A program made the position numbers and the translations under genes. Shown here piece by piece: positions 42,244 through 49,983 of a DNA stretch of 64,000 bases. The DNA is from Taklimakanibacter sp050246735. Its GTDB lineage: Bacteria; Pseudomonadota; Alphaproteobacteria; Rhizobiales; Aestuariivirgaceae. Positions within the stretch are counted from its first letter, which is position 1, and every line of letters begins with the position of its first letter. The DNA lies in the NCBI GenBank assembly GCA_050246735.1, contig JBFWVM010000012.1, positions 1 to 64,000 of the forward strand. Direction: 5' to 3'. The notes under the pieces are model-generated. The model did not search any database and had not been told where the DNA came from. It saw nothing but the letters and a program-made list of their open reading frames with translations.

Positions 42244-43630
42244 AGGCGCTGCGCACCGGCCGCGACAGGAAGGCGGGCATATTGCCGGAATGGAAGCCGT
42301 TGGAATCCGGCGCGTCGGCGGATGCGGCCTGCCGGCGCCCGCGCGCGGGCTCCTTGTGACGCGGCGCCGGCGTGGGACGCGCCGTCTCCTCGCGGACCTT
42401 CGCTTCCGCGGGCTGGCGCCGCTCTCCGCCCGGCTTGCCGCGCCGGCGCCGCGAATCGGCTCTGCGCTCGTCCTTCGCCGTGTCGGCCTCCGCATTCTCC
42501 GCGGGAGCGGCACTGCCCTCCCAGGGGATGGACTTGCGGATCAACTGCTCGATGGCCTTGACATGTTTCGCCTCGGCATTGGTCGCCAGCATGAAGGCGT
42601 GGCCCTCGCGGCCGGCCCGGCCGGTGCGCCCGATCCGGTGGACATAGTCCTCGGCATGGATCGGCACGTCGTAGTTGAACACATGGCTCACTTCCGGGAT
42701 GTCGAGGCCGCGCGCCGCGACGTCGGAAGCGATGAGATAGGTGATCTCGCCGGCCCGGAATGAATCGAGCGTGCGCAGGCGTGCCCTCTGGTCCATGTCG
42801 CCGTGGAGGGCCGCGGCGTTGAAGCCGTGGCGTTTCAGCGAGGCTTCCAGGATGCCGACCGTGGTCTTGCGGTTGGCGAAGACGATGGCGTTCTTGACGT
42901 TGGTCTGCGAGATCAGGAGGCGGCGCAGCGCGTCGCGCTTCTGCTTGGCGTCGCTCGGCGCGCGCACCAGCTTCTGCTCGATGGTCGAGACGGTGCTGGC
43001 CGGCGGCGACGCCTCGACGCGTACCGGCGCATGCAGGAACTGGCTGGTGATGCGCTGGATTTCGGCGGGCATCGTCGCCGAGAAGAACAGCGTCTGGCGG
43101 GTGAAGGGCAGGAGCTTGCAGATGCGCTCGATGTCGGGGATGAAGCCCATGTCGAGCATACGGTCGGCCTCGTCGATGACCAGCATCTCGACGCCGGTCA
43201 GAAGGAGCTTGCCGCGCTCGAAATGATCGAGCAGGCGTCCGGGCGTGGCGATGACGACGTCGGCGCCGCGGTCGATCTTGGCGGCCTGGTCGTCGAAGGA
43301 AACGCCGCCGATCAAGAGGGCCACGGTAAGGCGGTGATCCTGCCCGAGGCGCTCGAAAGCCTCATGCACCTGGGCGGCGAGCTCGCGGGTCGGCTCGAGA
43401 ATGAGGGTGCGCGGGATGCGCGCCCGGGCGCGTCCCGATTCGAGCAGCGACAGCATGGGAAGCACGAAGGCGGCGGTTTTGCCGGAGCCCGTCTGCGCGA
43501 GTCCCATCACGTCCTTGCGGGCGAGGGCCGGCGGGATGGCGCCGGCCTGAATGGGGGTGGGGGTGAGAAAGCCTGCCTTCTCGACGGCCGTGAGAACCTT
43601 GGAGCTCAGTCCCAGTTCAGAAAACTGCAT
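42236..43630 (-). CDS. rhlE: DEAD-box ATP-dependent RNA helicase, RhlE-like
   Basis: A 464-residue helicase. Motifs in order: Q motif (FLTPTPIQAGAIPP), I AQTGSGKTAAF, Ia EPTRELAAQ, II VIDEADRM, III FSATMP, IV IVFANRKT, V SDVAARGLDIPEV, VI HRIGRTGRAGREG. The C-terminal ~90 residues are disordered and rich in Arg, Glu and Pro, as in RhlE proteins bound to RNA-decay machinery. It unwinds RNA during ribosome assembly or decay, often in the cold. A long leader with an intrinsic-terminator-like hairpin (43803-43834) lies upstream. Confidence 0.93.
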   Translation of the reverse strand: MQFSELGLSSKVLTAVEKAGFLTPTPIQAGAIPPALARKDVMGLAQTGSGKTAAFVLPMLSLLESGRARARIPRTLILEPTRELAAQVHEAFERLGQDHRLTVALLIGGVSFDDQAAKIDRGADVVIATPGRLLDHFERGKLLLTGVEMLVIDEADRMLDMGFIPDIERICKLLPFTRQTLFFSATMPAEIQRITSQFLHAPVRVEASPPASTVSTIEQKLVRAPSDAKQKRDALRRLLISQTNVKNAIVFANRKTTVGILEASLKRHGFNAAALHGDMDQRARLRTLDSFRAGEITYLIASDVAARGLDIPEVSHVFNYDVPIHAEDYVHRIGRTGRAGREGHAFMLATNAEAKHVKAIEQLIRKSIPWEGSAAPAENAEADTAKDERRADSRRRRGKPGGERRQPAEAKVREETARPTPAPRHKEPARGRRQAASADAPDSNGFHSGNMPAFLSRPVRSASS

Positions 43631-44027
43631 GGAAAGTCAAAAAACCGATCTGGCGAGATTGTTGTTGTTTGATGTGTCACGAGCATCCGTTCGGACTCGC
43701 CATATGTCGGATGCAGGAAATGTGCCCGGAAAATAGGTGGAATCTCGTAAAAGTCAAATGACGGCCTCCTGCGGCATTTTAACTGTTCCAGCGCGGAGAC
43801 ACAAAAAGGGGCAGTCTCTCTCAAAGGCTGCCCCAAGGTTGGTACGCCAGGGAGGTTACAGACACCAGATCAGCAACATTGATGGGTCCAGTATGCCTGA
43901 TTCTTGCCCGCAGAGCATCCGTAAACTGTACGTCGCCAACAACTTTACCGGACCGATTTGATCCACTGGCGAATGTCCTTATGGTTGGCCTGCCTGAGAC
44001 AGGCCTTTCGAACAGAGTAGCAGGATC
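43631..44027. other. Intergenic region between divergent rhlE and the secreted-protein gene
   Basis: About 400 bases, lower in GC than the genes around it. It holds the terminator-like hairpin at 43803-43834 and a weak plus-strand sigma70-like pair (TTGATC near 43959, TATGGT 16 bases on) ahead of the gene at 44028. Short open frames here lack ribosome binding sites. No known RNA family is recognised. Confidence 0.45.
43803..43834 (-). terminator. Terminator-like hairpin in the rhlE upstream region (possible attenuator)
   Basis: Read on the minus strand, GGGGCAG pairs with CTGCCCC (7 bp, extendable with a G-U and a G-C pair) and is followed at once by TTTTTGTG. It stands about 170 bases before the rhlE start codon, with no minus-strand gene above it before 44027. 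It is either an attenuator in the rhlE leader or the end of an unlisted small RNA. Confidence 0.6.
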
Positions 44028-44684
44028 ATGAGAATATTTTCGTTACGTAAGTTAGCCGGCCCGCTCGCCGTCGCGATCCTGGGCTGCGGGCCCGCTTTCG
44101 CCTTCGAGCCGCCCGTCTTCCCGTTGAACGACGCGCAGCTCAAGGCGCTCGAGGAATATGCCGTCGCCAAGAGCGAGAAGGCCTTTGCCGCAGGGCCGGC
44201 CGGGCAGTTCTCGGCACAGTCCGGTTTCAGCAGCCTGACGGTCGCCGTGCGCGAGGCGCTCAAGGCGTGCGACGAAGGGGTCTCGGACGAGACGAAGCGC
44301 TGCATCCTGATCGATCTCGACGGCCAGCGCCTGTCCAATGCCCTGCAAATGGCGCAGCTTCTGCGGGTGGATCCGGGCCTGTTCGAGAAACCGATGAAGA
44401 TCCCGGACCTCGCCCTCGATGTGGATGCCTGGCGCGCCAGGGAAGGATACCGCGAAAAGGCGGAGCACAAGGCTTTCGCCATAAGCCTCAAGGGGCCCTG
44501 GGCACGCTCGTGGGAGGGCAGCACGATCGAGGAGGCGGAGAAGGAAGCCCTCGACAGCTGCAACCGCAACGAGGCGGCGCAGAAGGCGCCGTGCTTCATC
44601 CTGATGCGGGACGGAGACGCTGTTCCCGTCGGCCAGTTGCAGGTCAATCCCGATCTTTCGGTGGACGCGCCTGAGCCTCGGTGA
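44028..44684 (+). CDS. Secreted protein with a duplicated two-cysteine module, unknown function
   Basis: A 218-residue protein with a signal peptide (MRIFSLRKLAGPLAVAILGCGPAFA). Two similar segments are visible: residues 51-100 and 148-197. Each begins KAFA, carries an EAL-helix ending in Cys, and then a second Cys exactly 11 residues on (Cys81/Cys92 and Cys178/Cys189) before an I/F-L-I/M--DG strand. This suggests two small disulfide-stapled domains, reminiscent of DUF4189-type modules. Function unknown. ATG 44028 follows AGTAGCAGGATC. Confidence 0.75.
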   Translation: MRIFSLRKLAGPLAVAILGCGPAFAFEPPVFPLNDAQLKALEEYAVAKSEKAFAAGPAGQFSAQSGFSSLTVAVREALKACDEGVSDETKRCILIDLDGQRLSNALQMAQLLRVDPGLFEKPMKIPDLALDVDAWRAREGYREKAEHKAFAISLKGPWARSWEGSTIEEAEKEALDSCNRNEAAQKAPCFILMRDGDAVPVGQLQVNPDLSVDAPEPR

Positions 44685-44825
44685 GGTCTGCGGCCTCCTT
44701 GTTCAGGATTTCCTAACCATCGCACGCCCTGGCCTCGAAAGCCGGACCATGAACGGTAACCTCTGGCATTCCGTTTGCAGGGTTAACATGCGCGGCGCCG
44801 TTGCGGACCGGCGGGGACGTCAACT

Positions 44826-46133
44826 GTGCCGAAATGGTTAAGGGAAGATCTGGTGGCAGATATTGGACAAACTTCGGCTAACATCGGGCGTTTCCAACCG
44901 TGGGACAGCCTGCCCGTGAGGGTCGCCGAAACGAGCGGCGCCACGAACGCCACGACCGGCATGCCGCGCGGCGCGATCATCCTGGCCGGGTCTCATGGCG
45001 CCATCGCGCTGGCACGCGTCCTCGCGCGCCAGAAGCTCGATGTGTGGTTCATAACCAATAACACGTCCCTGCCGCGCTTCTCGCGCGCCGTGGCGCATTG
45101 GCGCGGCTGGCCCGGCGCGGAGAATCCCGACGCGATCGGGATGCTCGAGGATATCGTGCGGCGCGAGAAGCTGGAGGGGTATCTTCTCATTCCGGCCGCC
45201 GATGCCGACGTCAAATTCGTAGCGCAGGCCCATGCGCGGCTTTCCAGGTGTCTCGACATATTGCTTCCCGACTGGTCGAGCCTGGAATGGGCCGCCGACA
45301 AGGCACGGACCTATCAGCGCGCCGCCGAGCTCGGCATCGCCGTTCCCGAGATCTATCCCGTCCGCTCGCCGGCAGATGCGGCCGGAACGCCCATGCGCTT
45401 TCCGGTGGCCCTCAAGCCTTCGATGCGTCTCGAGCTCAATCGCTTTACCCGCGACAAGGTCTGGCGCGCCGACGACCGCAAGAGCTTCCTGCGGCTCTAT
45501 GGCGAAGCCGCCAGGCTCGTCGGACCGGAAAGGGTCGTCGTCCAGGAACTGGTGCCGGGCGGCGGAGACTGCCAGCTTTCCTATGCCGGCCTGTGGTGGC
45601 AGGGCCGGCCGGTGACCTCGTTCGTGGCGCGGCGCACCCGCCAGTATCCGATCGAGTTCAGCTACACGTCGACCTTCGTCGAAACCATCGAATCCGACGA
45701 CGTGCGCGAGGCGGCCGAAACCTTCCTGTCTTCGATCGGCCATCATGGCCTGTGCGAGATCGAGTTCAAGCGCGACCCGCGCAACGGCGCGCTCAAGCTC
45801 CTCGACGTCAATCCGCGCCCCTGGTCATGGTTCGGCCTGGCGGATGCGGCCGGGGTCGATTTCGGCGCGGCCATCGTCTCGCTGGCGGGCGGGCATATGC
45901 CTTCGCCCATGAAGGCGCGCGCAGGTGTGGGATGGATGTTCGGCCAGCGCGATCACGTGGTCGCCCTGAAGCTTGCGCTCGCCGGGAGGCTCGACGCCGG
46001 AAGCTGGCTCGCCTCGCTCGCCCGCACGCGGACGTTTGCCAGCCTGTCGCCGAGAGACCCTTTGCCTGGGCTGGTCGAGCTCCCGCTGACGATCATCAGG
46101 GTGCTCGCCCGGAGCCTGGGCCGCCGCCGCTAG
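44826..46133 (+). CDS. ATP-grasp domain protein, carboxylate-amine ligase-like
   Basis: A 435-residue protein starting at GTG 44826 (a later ATG gives MPRGAIILAGSHGA and is possible). N-terminal Rossmann-like segment (AIILAGSHGAIALARVLARQ), then an ATP-grasp fold: FPVALKPSMRLEL, VVVQELVPGGGDCQLSYAGLW, CEIEFKRDPRNGALKLLDVNPRPW with the metal-binding E/N-P-R. Such enzymes ligate a carboxylate to an amine or thiol; related ones act in polysaccharide modification or peptide-like natural products. The substrate is unknown and no obvious partner is adjacent. Confidence 0.78.
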   Translation: MPKWLREDLVADIGQTSANIGRFQPWDSLPVRVAETSGATNATTGMPRGAIILAGSHGAIALARVLARQKLDVWFITNNTSLPRFSRAVAHWRGWPGAENPDAIGMLEDIVRREKLEGYLLIPAADADVKFVAQAHARLSRCLDILLPDWSSLEWAADKARTYQRAAELGIAVPEIYPVRSPADAAGTPMRFPVALKPSMRLELNRFTRDKVWRADDRKSFLRLYGEAARLVGPERVVVQELVPGGGDCQLSYAGLWWQGRPVTSFVARRTRQYPIEFSYTSTFVETIESDDVREAAETFLSSIGHHGLCEIEFKRDPRNGALKLLDVNPRPWSWFGLADAAGVDFGAAIVSLAGGHMPSPMKARAGVGWMFGQRDHVVALKLALAGRLDAGSWLASLARTRTFASLSPRDPLPGLVELPLTIIRVLARSLGRRR

Positions 46134-46422
46134 AGGGCGGCGTGTTGACGGCATGGCGCCATTTTTCCCATTTTATCCGGGCGATCTTGTAGGCATCGAG
46201 GATGGACAGCGCATAGATGAAGAAGCCGCCGGCATGGCGGCCGAGGAACGAGGCGTGTTCGGGGGCGATCTTCGAGGTGGCCCAGCCGATCACGATCATG
46301 AAGAACAGGAACTGCAGGCCGCGCGCCGGCACGCCGGAAAAGACATGGCCCGATCCCGGCAGGACGATCGCGAGCGCCAGGATGGCGTAAGGATGCATGG
46401 GCTTGGTCGGCGTTTCGGTCAT
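46096..46422 (-). CDS. Small two-helix membrane protein, last gene of the APC-permease operon
   Basis: A 108-residue protein with two hydrophobic segments (ILALAIVLPGSGHVF region and LQFLFFMIVIGWATSKI) and a further moderately hydrophobic stretch (GGFFIYALSILDAYKIA). GSGHVFSGVPARGLQF resembles small TM2/DUF-type proteins. Its ATG overlaps the preceding gene's stop (ATGA), so it is coupled to it. The 3' end overlaps the convergent ATP-grasp gene by 38 bases. Function unknown. Confidence 0.72.
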   Translation of the reverse strand: MTETPTKPMHPYAILALAIVLPGSGHVFSGVPARGLQFLFFMIVIGWATSKIAPEHASFLGRHAGGFFIYALSILDAYKIARIKWEKWRHAVNTPPSSGGGPGSGRAP

Positions 46423-47105
46423 GCGTGATCGGCCCAGTCGAGGATGGATTTGCGCAAGGCGATGAGCCGGTCCAGCAGATCGCGCACCAACTGCGCATCG
46501 AGCGCGACCTCGCCGAACTCGGCTTGCCGGAAGACGCCGTAGCGCGCCCGGTCGGCTTCCGCGACCTGCCAGACGAGGCGCAGGCCCTTGGGCGTGATCA
46601 GGAGCTCCTTGGCTCGGGCATCCGCGAAGACGTCGAGATGGGGTGCTGCCACGTGATGCGGCAGCACGTGCCCGGCGTCGTCGGTGCGCACGACCGCATA
46701 GAGCGGCAGATCGGGCAGGCGGTCGAGGGTCACCGGCAGATGATCGAAGTTGGAGAAGGTCGTCGGGCCGCTGGGGCGCATCATGAGATCGAAGGTGGCT
46801 CTGAGCGGCAGCGGTTCCGGTATGGTGGCGAGCAGCCACAGGGAGGGCAGCTTGCGGATGGCGAGCGTGTCGATGACGGGCTGAAGCCTGACCGGGAGAT
46901 CGCGATAGCGGCCGACGAGCTGGGGATAGCCGACGCTCCCCCCGCCTTCATAGCGGGGATTGTCGATCAGCGGCTTGATGGCGGCGAAGAGAGTGTCGGG
47001 CGCCCGGGCGCGTTTCATCGCCTCCTTGCGGAGCTTCGCGATCAAATGGACAGCCAGGCCGATGGCCGCGGCAATGCCGAGGATGGTGGTGACGGTCTCT
47101 AGCAT
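46419..47105 (-). CDS. Membrane-anchored protein of unknown function in the APC-permease operon
   Basis: A 228-residue protein with one N-terminal membrane helix (TILGIAAAIGLAVHLIAKL), positive charges right after it, and a ~200-residue cytoplasmic domain. Notable segments are GGGSVGYPQLVGRYRDLPVRLQPVIDTLAIRKLPSLWL, a beta-rich middle and an acidic/Arg C-terminus. I do not recognise the domain. ATG 47105 follows a perfect hairpin (47114-47141) and has no clear Shine-Dalgarno. The frame continues upstream through the permease gene but is not coding there. Confidence 0.72.
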   Translation of the reverse strand: MLETVTTILGIAAAIGLAVHLIAKLRKEAMKRARAPDTLFAAIKPLIDNPRYEGGGSVGYPQLVGRYRDLPVRLQPVIDTLAIRKLPSLWLLATIPEPLPLRATFDLMMRPSGPTTFSNFDHLPVTLDRLPDLPLYAVVRTDDAGHVLPHHVAAPHLDVFADARAKELLITPKGLRLVWQVAEADRARYGVFRQAEFGEVALDAQLVRDLLDRLIALRKSILDWADHA

Positions 47106-47113
47106 CTGAATGA

Positions 47114-47141
47114 ATATGGCCCGCCTGGCGGCGGGCCATAT
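47114..47141. repeat. Perfect 12-bp inverted repeat between permease and downstream gene
   Basis: ATATGGCCCGCC and GGCGGGCCATAT form a 12-bp perfect stem with a TGGC loop. It lies 20 bases after the permease stop and 8 bases before the next start codon. There is no T-tract on either strand, so it looks like an intercistronic mRNA-stability or processing hairpin, or a protein operator, rather than an intrinsic terminator. Confidence 0.6.
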
Positions 47142-47161
47142 GTCTTGAAAGGAGGCCGGGT

Positions 47162-48571
47162 TCAATAGCCTTGCGGCTTCGGCCAGGGCATCGTGAACTG
47201 GTCGCCCCGCCGCACGAACTTGTAGCGGTAGAAGTGGAACCACAGCGACACGATCACGTAGAAGAGCACCATCGCGATGAGCTGCGAGCCGAAGCCCAGG
47301 AAGATCGCGAAGTAGGTGATCACGCACAGCACGAAGAGGCAGATCGCCGGGACCGGATGGAACGGATGGGTATATCCGCGCCGGATCGAGCCCAGCGGCC
47401 ATTTGTTGCGGAACATCACGATATTGATGCTCATGAAGGTGTATTGCAGCACGCCCGACAGGATCGAGAAGGTGATCGCCTGGTTCAGGTCGGCGATGAA
47501 GGCGAAAGCCAGCGCGATCGGCAGCAGGAACAGGATCGACCGGTAGGGCGTGCGGTAGGTGGGGTGAACCGCCGAGAACCATGTCGGCAGGTAGCGGTCG
47601 CGGCCGAGCGAGAACCAGGCGCGCGCCGCATCGTTGATGCAGCCGTTCGCCGAGGCCACCGCCGACAGCACCGTTCCCCAGAACAGGAGGAATTCGAGCG
47701 TCGGGCTTCCCGTGGCGCGCGCCGCGTCGAACAGCGGGAAGAAGGTGAAGCCGAGATACTCCCAGGGCAGCAGGCTGGCGCAGACATACCAGGTGATGGC
47801 CGCGGCGATGAGCAGCGTGATGATGCCGGCCATCGTGCCATAGGGCAGCGAGCGGGCCGGAGAGCGTACTTCCTCGGCGGCCTGGGTCGTTCCTTCGATG
47901 CCCAGATAGTACCAGATGGCGAACTGGAAGGCGGCGATGACGCCGATCCAGCCATAGGGCAGGGCATTCTGCGGCGTCACCAGCTCGTTGAGCTTGAGCA
48001 CCACGCCCTGGCTCCAGGGCTGCACCGAGAAGAACAGGATGACGATCGACAGATAGGCGAGCGCCGTGATGATGAAGTTGACGTTGAGCGTCATCAGCAC
48101 GCCGCGATAGTTGAGCCAGGCGAAGATGACGATGGTGAGCACCACGAAGGCGTGCCGTGTCAGGTTCTCCGTCGCCGCCACCGTGACCATGAGGTCGCCG
48201 ACCAGGATGGAGTCGGAGACTTCCAGCATCGTGTAGGCAAAGACGAGATAGAGCGCGACGTTGAAGGCCATCAGCGGACCGACGATGTGCTTCGCCTGCG
48301 CATACTGGCCGCCGGCGGCCGCCACCGTCGACGTCACTTCGGAATCGATCATGGCGACCGAAGTGTAGAGGAGGCCGACGAACCAGCAGGTCATGAGGGC
48401 GGCGAGCGCGCCGCCCTTGTCGGCCGAGAAGTTCCAGCCGGTGAATTCGCCGACGAGGACGATACCTACGCCGAGCGCCCAGACGTGAACCGGGCCGAGC
48501 ACGCGCAGAAGCGAGATGCGCTGACCCGAACCGGGGGATGCCGTTGCTGCGGCTTGAGCTGCTTGTGACAT
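47162..48571 (-). CDS. APC-superfamily amino acid/amine permease
   Basis: A 469-residue inner-membrane transporter with about 12 helices. The early helix GEFTGWNFSADKGG and the TM6 region resemble ethanolamine/amino-acid permeases of the APC superfamily. It probably imports an amine or amino acid with protons or sodium; substrate unknown. It is preceded by three genes for small membrane proteins and followed by two membrane-linked unknowns, all minus strand with gaps of 9-56 bases or overlaps. Such a set of small partners is unusual for APC permeases, which normally work alone. Confidence 0.85.
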   Translation of the reverse strand: MSQAAQAAATASPGSGQRISLLRVLGPVHVWALGVGIVLVGEFTGWNFSADKGGALAALMTCWFVGLLYTSVAMIDSEVTSTVAAAGGQYAQAKHIVGPLMAFNVALYLVFAYTMLEVSDSILVGDLMVTVAATENLTRHAFVVLTIVIFAWLNYRGVLMTLNVNFIITALAYLSIVILFFSVQPWSQGVVLKLNELVTPQNALPYGWIGVIAAFQFAIWYYLGIEGTTQAAEEVRSPARSLPYGTMAGIITLLIAAAITWYVCASLLPWEYLGFTFFPLFDAARATGSPTLEFLLFWGTVLSAVASANGCINDAARAWFSLGRDRYLPTWFSAVHPTYRTPYRSILFLLPIALAFAFIADLNQAITFSILSGVLQYTFMSINIVMFRNKWPLGSIRRGYTHPFHPVPAICLFVLCVITYFAIFLGFGSQLIAMVLFYVIVSLWFHFYRYKFVRRGDQFTMPWPKPQGY

Positions 48572-48579
48572 GGTGCCCC

Positions 48580-48741
48580 TCAGATCTTGTGCTTTTCACT
48601 GACGGCTTCGATTTCGCCCTCCCGCGAGGAGGTCAGCTGGTCCTCGCTGAACGTCGTGTCCGTCTTGAACCAGTCATAGAGCATCCACAGCACGAGAACG
48701 GCCGAGATCGCCCAGGCGATGTATGAAAGTGTGAACCACAT
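48580..48741 (-). CDS. 53-residue single-pass membrane peptide upstream of the APC permease
   Basis: Reading the minus strand from ATG 48741 gives MWFTLSYIAWAISAVLVLWM followed by LYDWFKTDTT and an acidic/charged tail ending HKI, stop at 48580. GGAGCGG lies upstream of the ATG. One strongly hydrophobic helix with a charged C-terminus fits a small accessory subunit. The permease ATG lies 9 bases after its stop and the 126-residue gene ends 9 bases before its start, so it is embedded in the operon. Codon use has G/C third positions as in neighbours. Function unknown. Confidence 0.7.
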   Translation of the reverse strand: MWFTLSYIAWAISAVLVLWMLYDWFKTDTTFSEDQLTSSREGEIEAVSEKHKI

Positions 48742-48750
48742 GAGCCGCTC

Positions 48751-49131
48751 CTATTTCCCGTCGCCGAATTTCTCGGCGATCACTTCGCGGTATTCCTTGT
48801 CGGAAGCCCGAAACAGAAAGACGAAATAGCCGATGAGCACCGCCGCCATCAGGATGAGGCTGACCCAGTCGATATTGTAGTGGAAGCGGTTCTGGATGAT
48901 GTCATGGGCGGTCTCGGGCGTGTAGCCGAGCTTCTCCCAGATCGACACCATGGTGGGATTTTGCCCGAGCAGCTCCCAGGTCGGGCTCTCGATCTTGTCG
49001 ATCGCCTTGGCGGCGCCGGCGAGGCCGAGCTGCAGCGGCAGCCACAGCGCCACGAAGATCGCGACCAGCAGGAAGATCACGTCGACGAATTGCAGCGCCT
49101 TTTCCTGTTCGGGCGGTATGTATCTGGCCAT
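48751..49131 (-). CDS. Two-helix small membrane protein in the APC-permease operon
   Basis: A 126-residue protein, ATG 49131 behind a strong GGGGAGG. Two hydrophobic helices (FVDVIFLLVAIFVALWLPL and WVSLILMAAVLIGYFVFLF) are separated by a ~50-residue loop (ESPTWELLGQNPTMVSIWEKLG) and the C-terminus is charged (SDKEYREVIAEKFGDGK). No family is recognised. The spacing of 9-11 bases to both neighbours indicates co-expression with the permease. Confidence 0.75.
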   Translation of the reverse strand: MARYIPPEQEKALQFVDVIFLLVAIFVALWLPLQLGLAGAAKAIDKIESPTWELLGQNPTMVSIWEKLGYTPETAHDIIQNRFHYNIDWVSLILMAAVLIGYFVFLFRASDKEYREVIAEKFGDGK

Positions 49132-49142
49132 CGGTTCCTCCC

Positions 49143-49433
49143 CTAGATCCGGCCTTGCTTGCGCATGGCATCGAGATGCTTGATGTCGAGGCCGTAGATG
49201 AATTCCTTGTCCTCGGCATAGTGCTTGACCATGGCGGCGATGGCGGCGGTGTTGAAGATGAGGATGGCGGCCGCGCCGACCAGAACGACGATGCGTATCG
49301 TCGTGTCCGGTATGAGCGGCCAGGTCATGAACAGAACGAAGAGGATGGCGATCCACAGGATCGCGACGAGGGTCCATGCACCGCGACAGTCGCCGCGATA
49401 CATGGCCTCAATCCTCTGATTGAGGTCGGCCAT
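49143..49433 (-). CDS. Two-helix small membrane protein, first gene of the APC-permease operon
   Basis: A 96-residue protein with two hydrophobic helices (AWTLVAILWIAILFVLFMTW and VVLVGAAAILIFNTAAIAAM) and a charged cytoplasmic tail (KHYAEDKEFIYGLDIKHLDAMRKQGRI). The gene starts the minus-strand cluster; the promoter should lie within 49434-49694. GGGAGG precedes the ATG. Family not recognised; a structural or regulatory subunit of the permease is a guess from position. Confidence 0.75.
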   Translation of the reverse strand: MADLNQRIEAMYRGDCRGAWTLVAILWIAILFVLFMTWPLIPDTTIRIVVLVGAAAILIFNTAAIAAMVKHYAEDKEFIYGLDIKHLDAMRKQGRI

Positions 49434-49694
49434 TTAGTTTCCTCCCAAGGGCGCTGCGTGTCCCCACAAAGCCGCGCCGCCCCCTCTGATTCGTTACTTG
49501 TGGGGCAATTTTATTTTCTCACAGGAAAATACGGGGCCCGGCCAAAGTCAAGATGGCACCGCCAGTTTCCCACCGCCGCCGTGACGGCCGATAAAATAGG
49601 GAAGATTATCAAGAGCTTGCCGTGCTCCTGATGAACGCGCGCTTAACGCGGCTCTCAGCCTCCATACAGCCGCCCCCGGGCATGATCGCGGGTA
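49434..49694. other. Upstream region of the six-gene permease operon
   Basis: About 260 bases. It includes an AT-rich tract (49505-49530) within an otherwise GC-rich region and a minus-strand TTGACT (near 49550) without a well-spaced -10. It probably contains the operon promoter. No gene is visible. Confidence 0.4.
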
Positions 49695-49970
49695 GTGAAT
49701 GCCCACAGCACGGGACTCGCCGCCATGTTGCCCCTCATCGCACGCAGAAATCTCGAGGCCGCCTTCGGCCTTGCCGTGGCGCTGGGCATTGCGGCGACCC
49801 GGACGGAGAAACTCTTCGCCGAGATGCAGGCGAGCCTGCCGCATGAGGCGAGCGCGGCGCTCTCGTCCACCGGCCATCCCCGACCGGAGCCTTTCGATCC
49901 GTCGCGCGTGCCGGCATCGGGCGGCATGGCCTCCCGGCTTCTGGCCGGCATCGCCGTGAAGCTCGCGTGA
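49695..49970 (+). CDS. Small hypothetical protein
   Basis: A 91-residue frame from GTG 49695 (ATG 49725 is an alternative) with strong G/C preference in third positions, which is the main evidence that it is real. It has an amphipathic N-terminal half (ARRNLEAAFGLAVALGIAATRTEKLFAEM) and a Pro/Ser-rich C-terminal half. No signal peptide or known motif. The complementary strand is also open (49655-49987) but has poorer composition. It converges with the old yellow enzyme gene. Confidence 0.5.
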   Translation: MNAHSTGLAAMLPLIARRNLEAAFGLAVALGIAATRTEKLFAEMQASLPHEASAALSSTGHPRPEPFDPSRVPASGGMASRLLAGIAVKLA

Positions 49971-49983
49971 GCGATGGCGCCGC

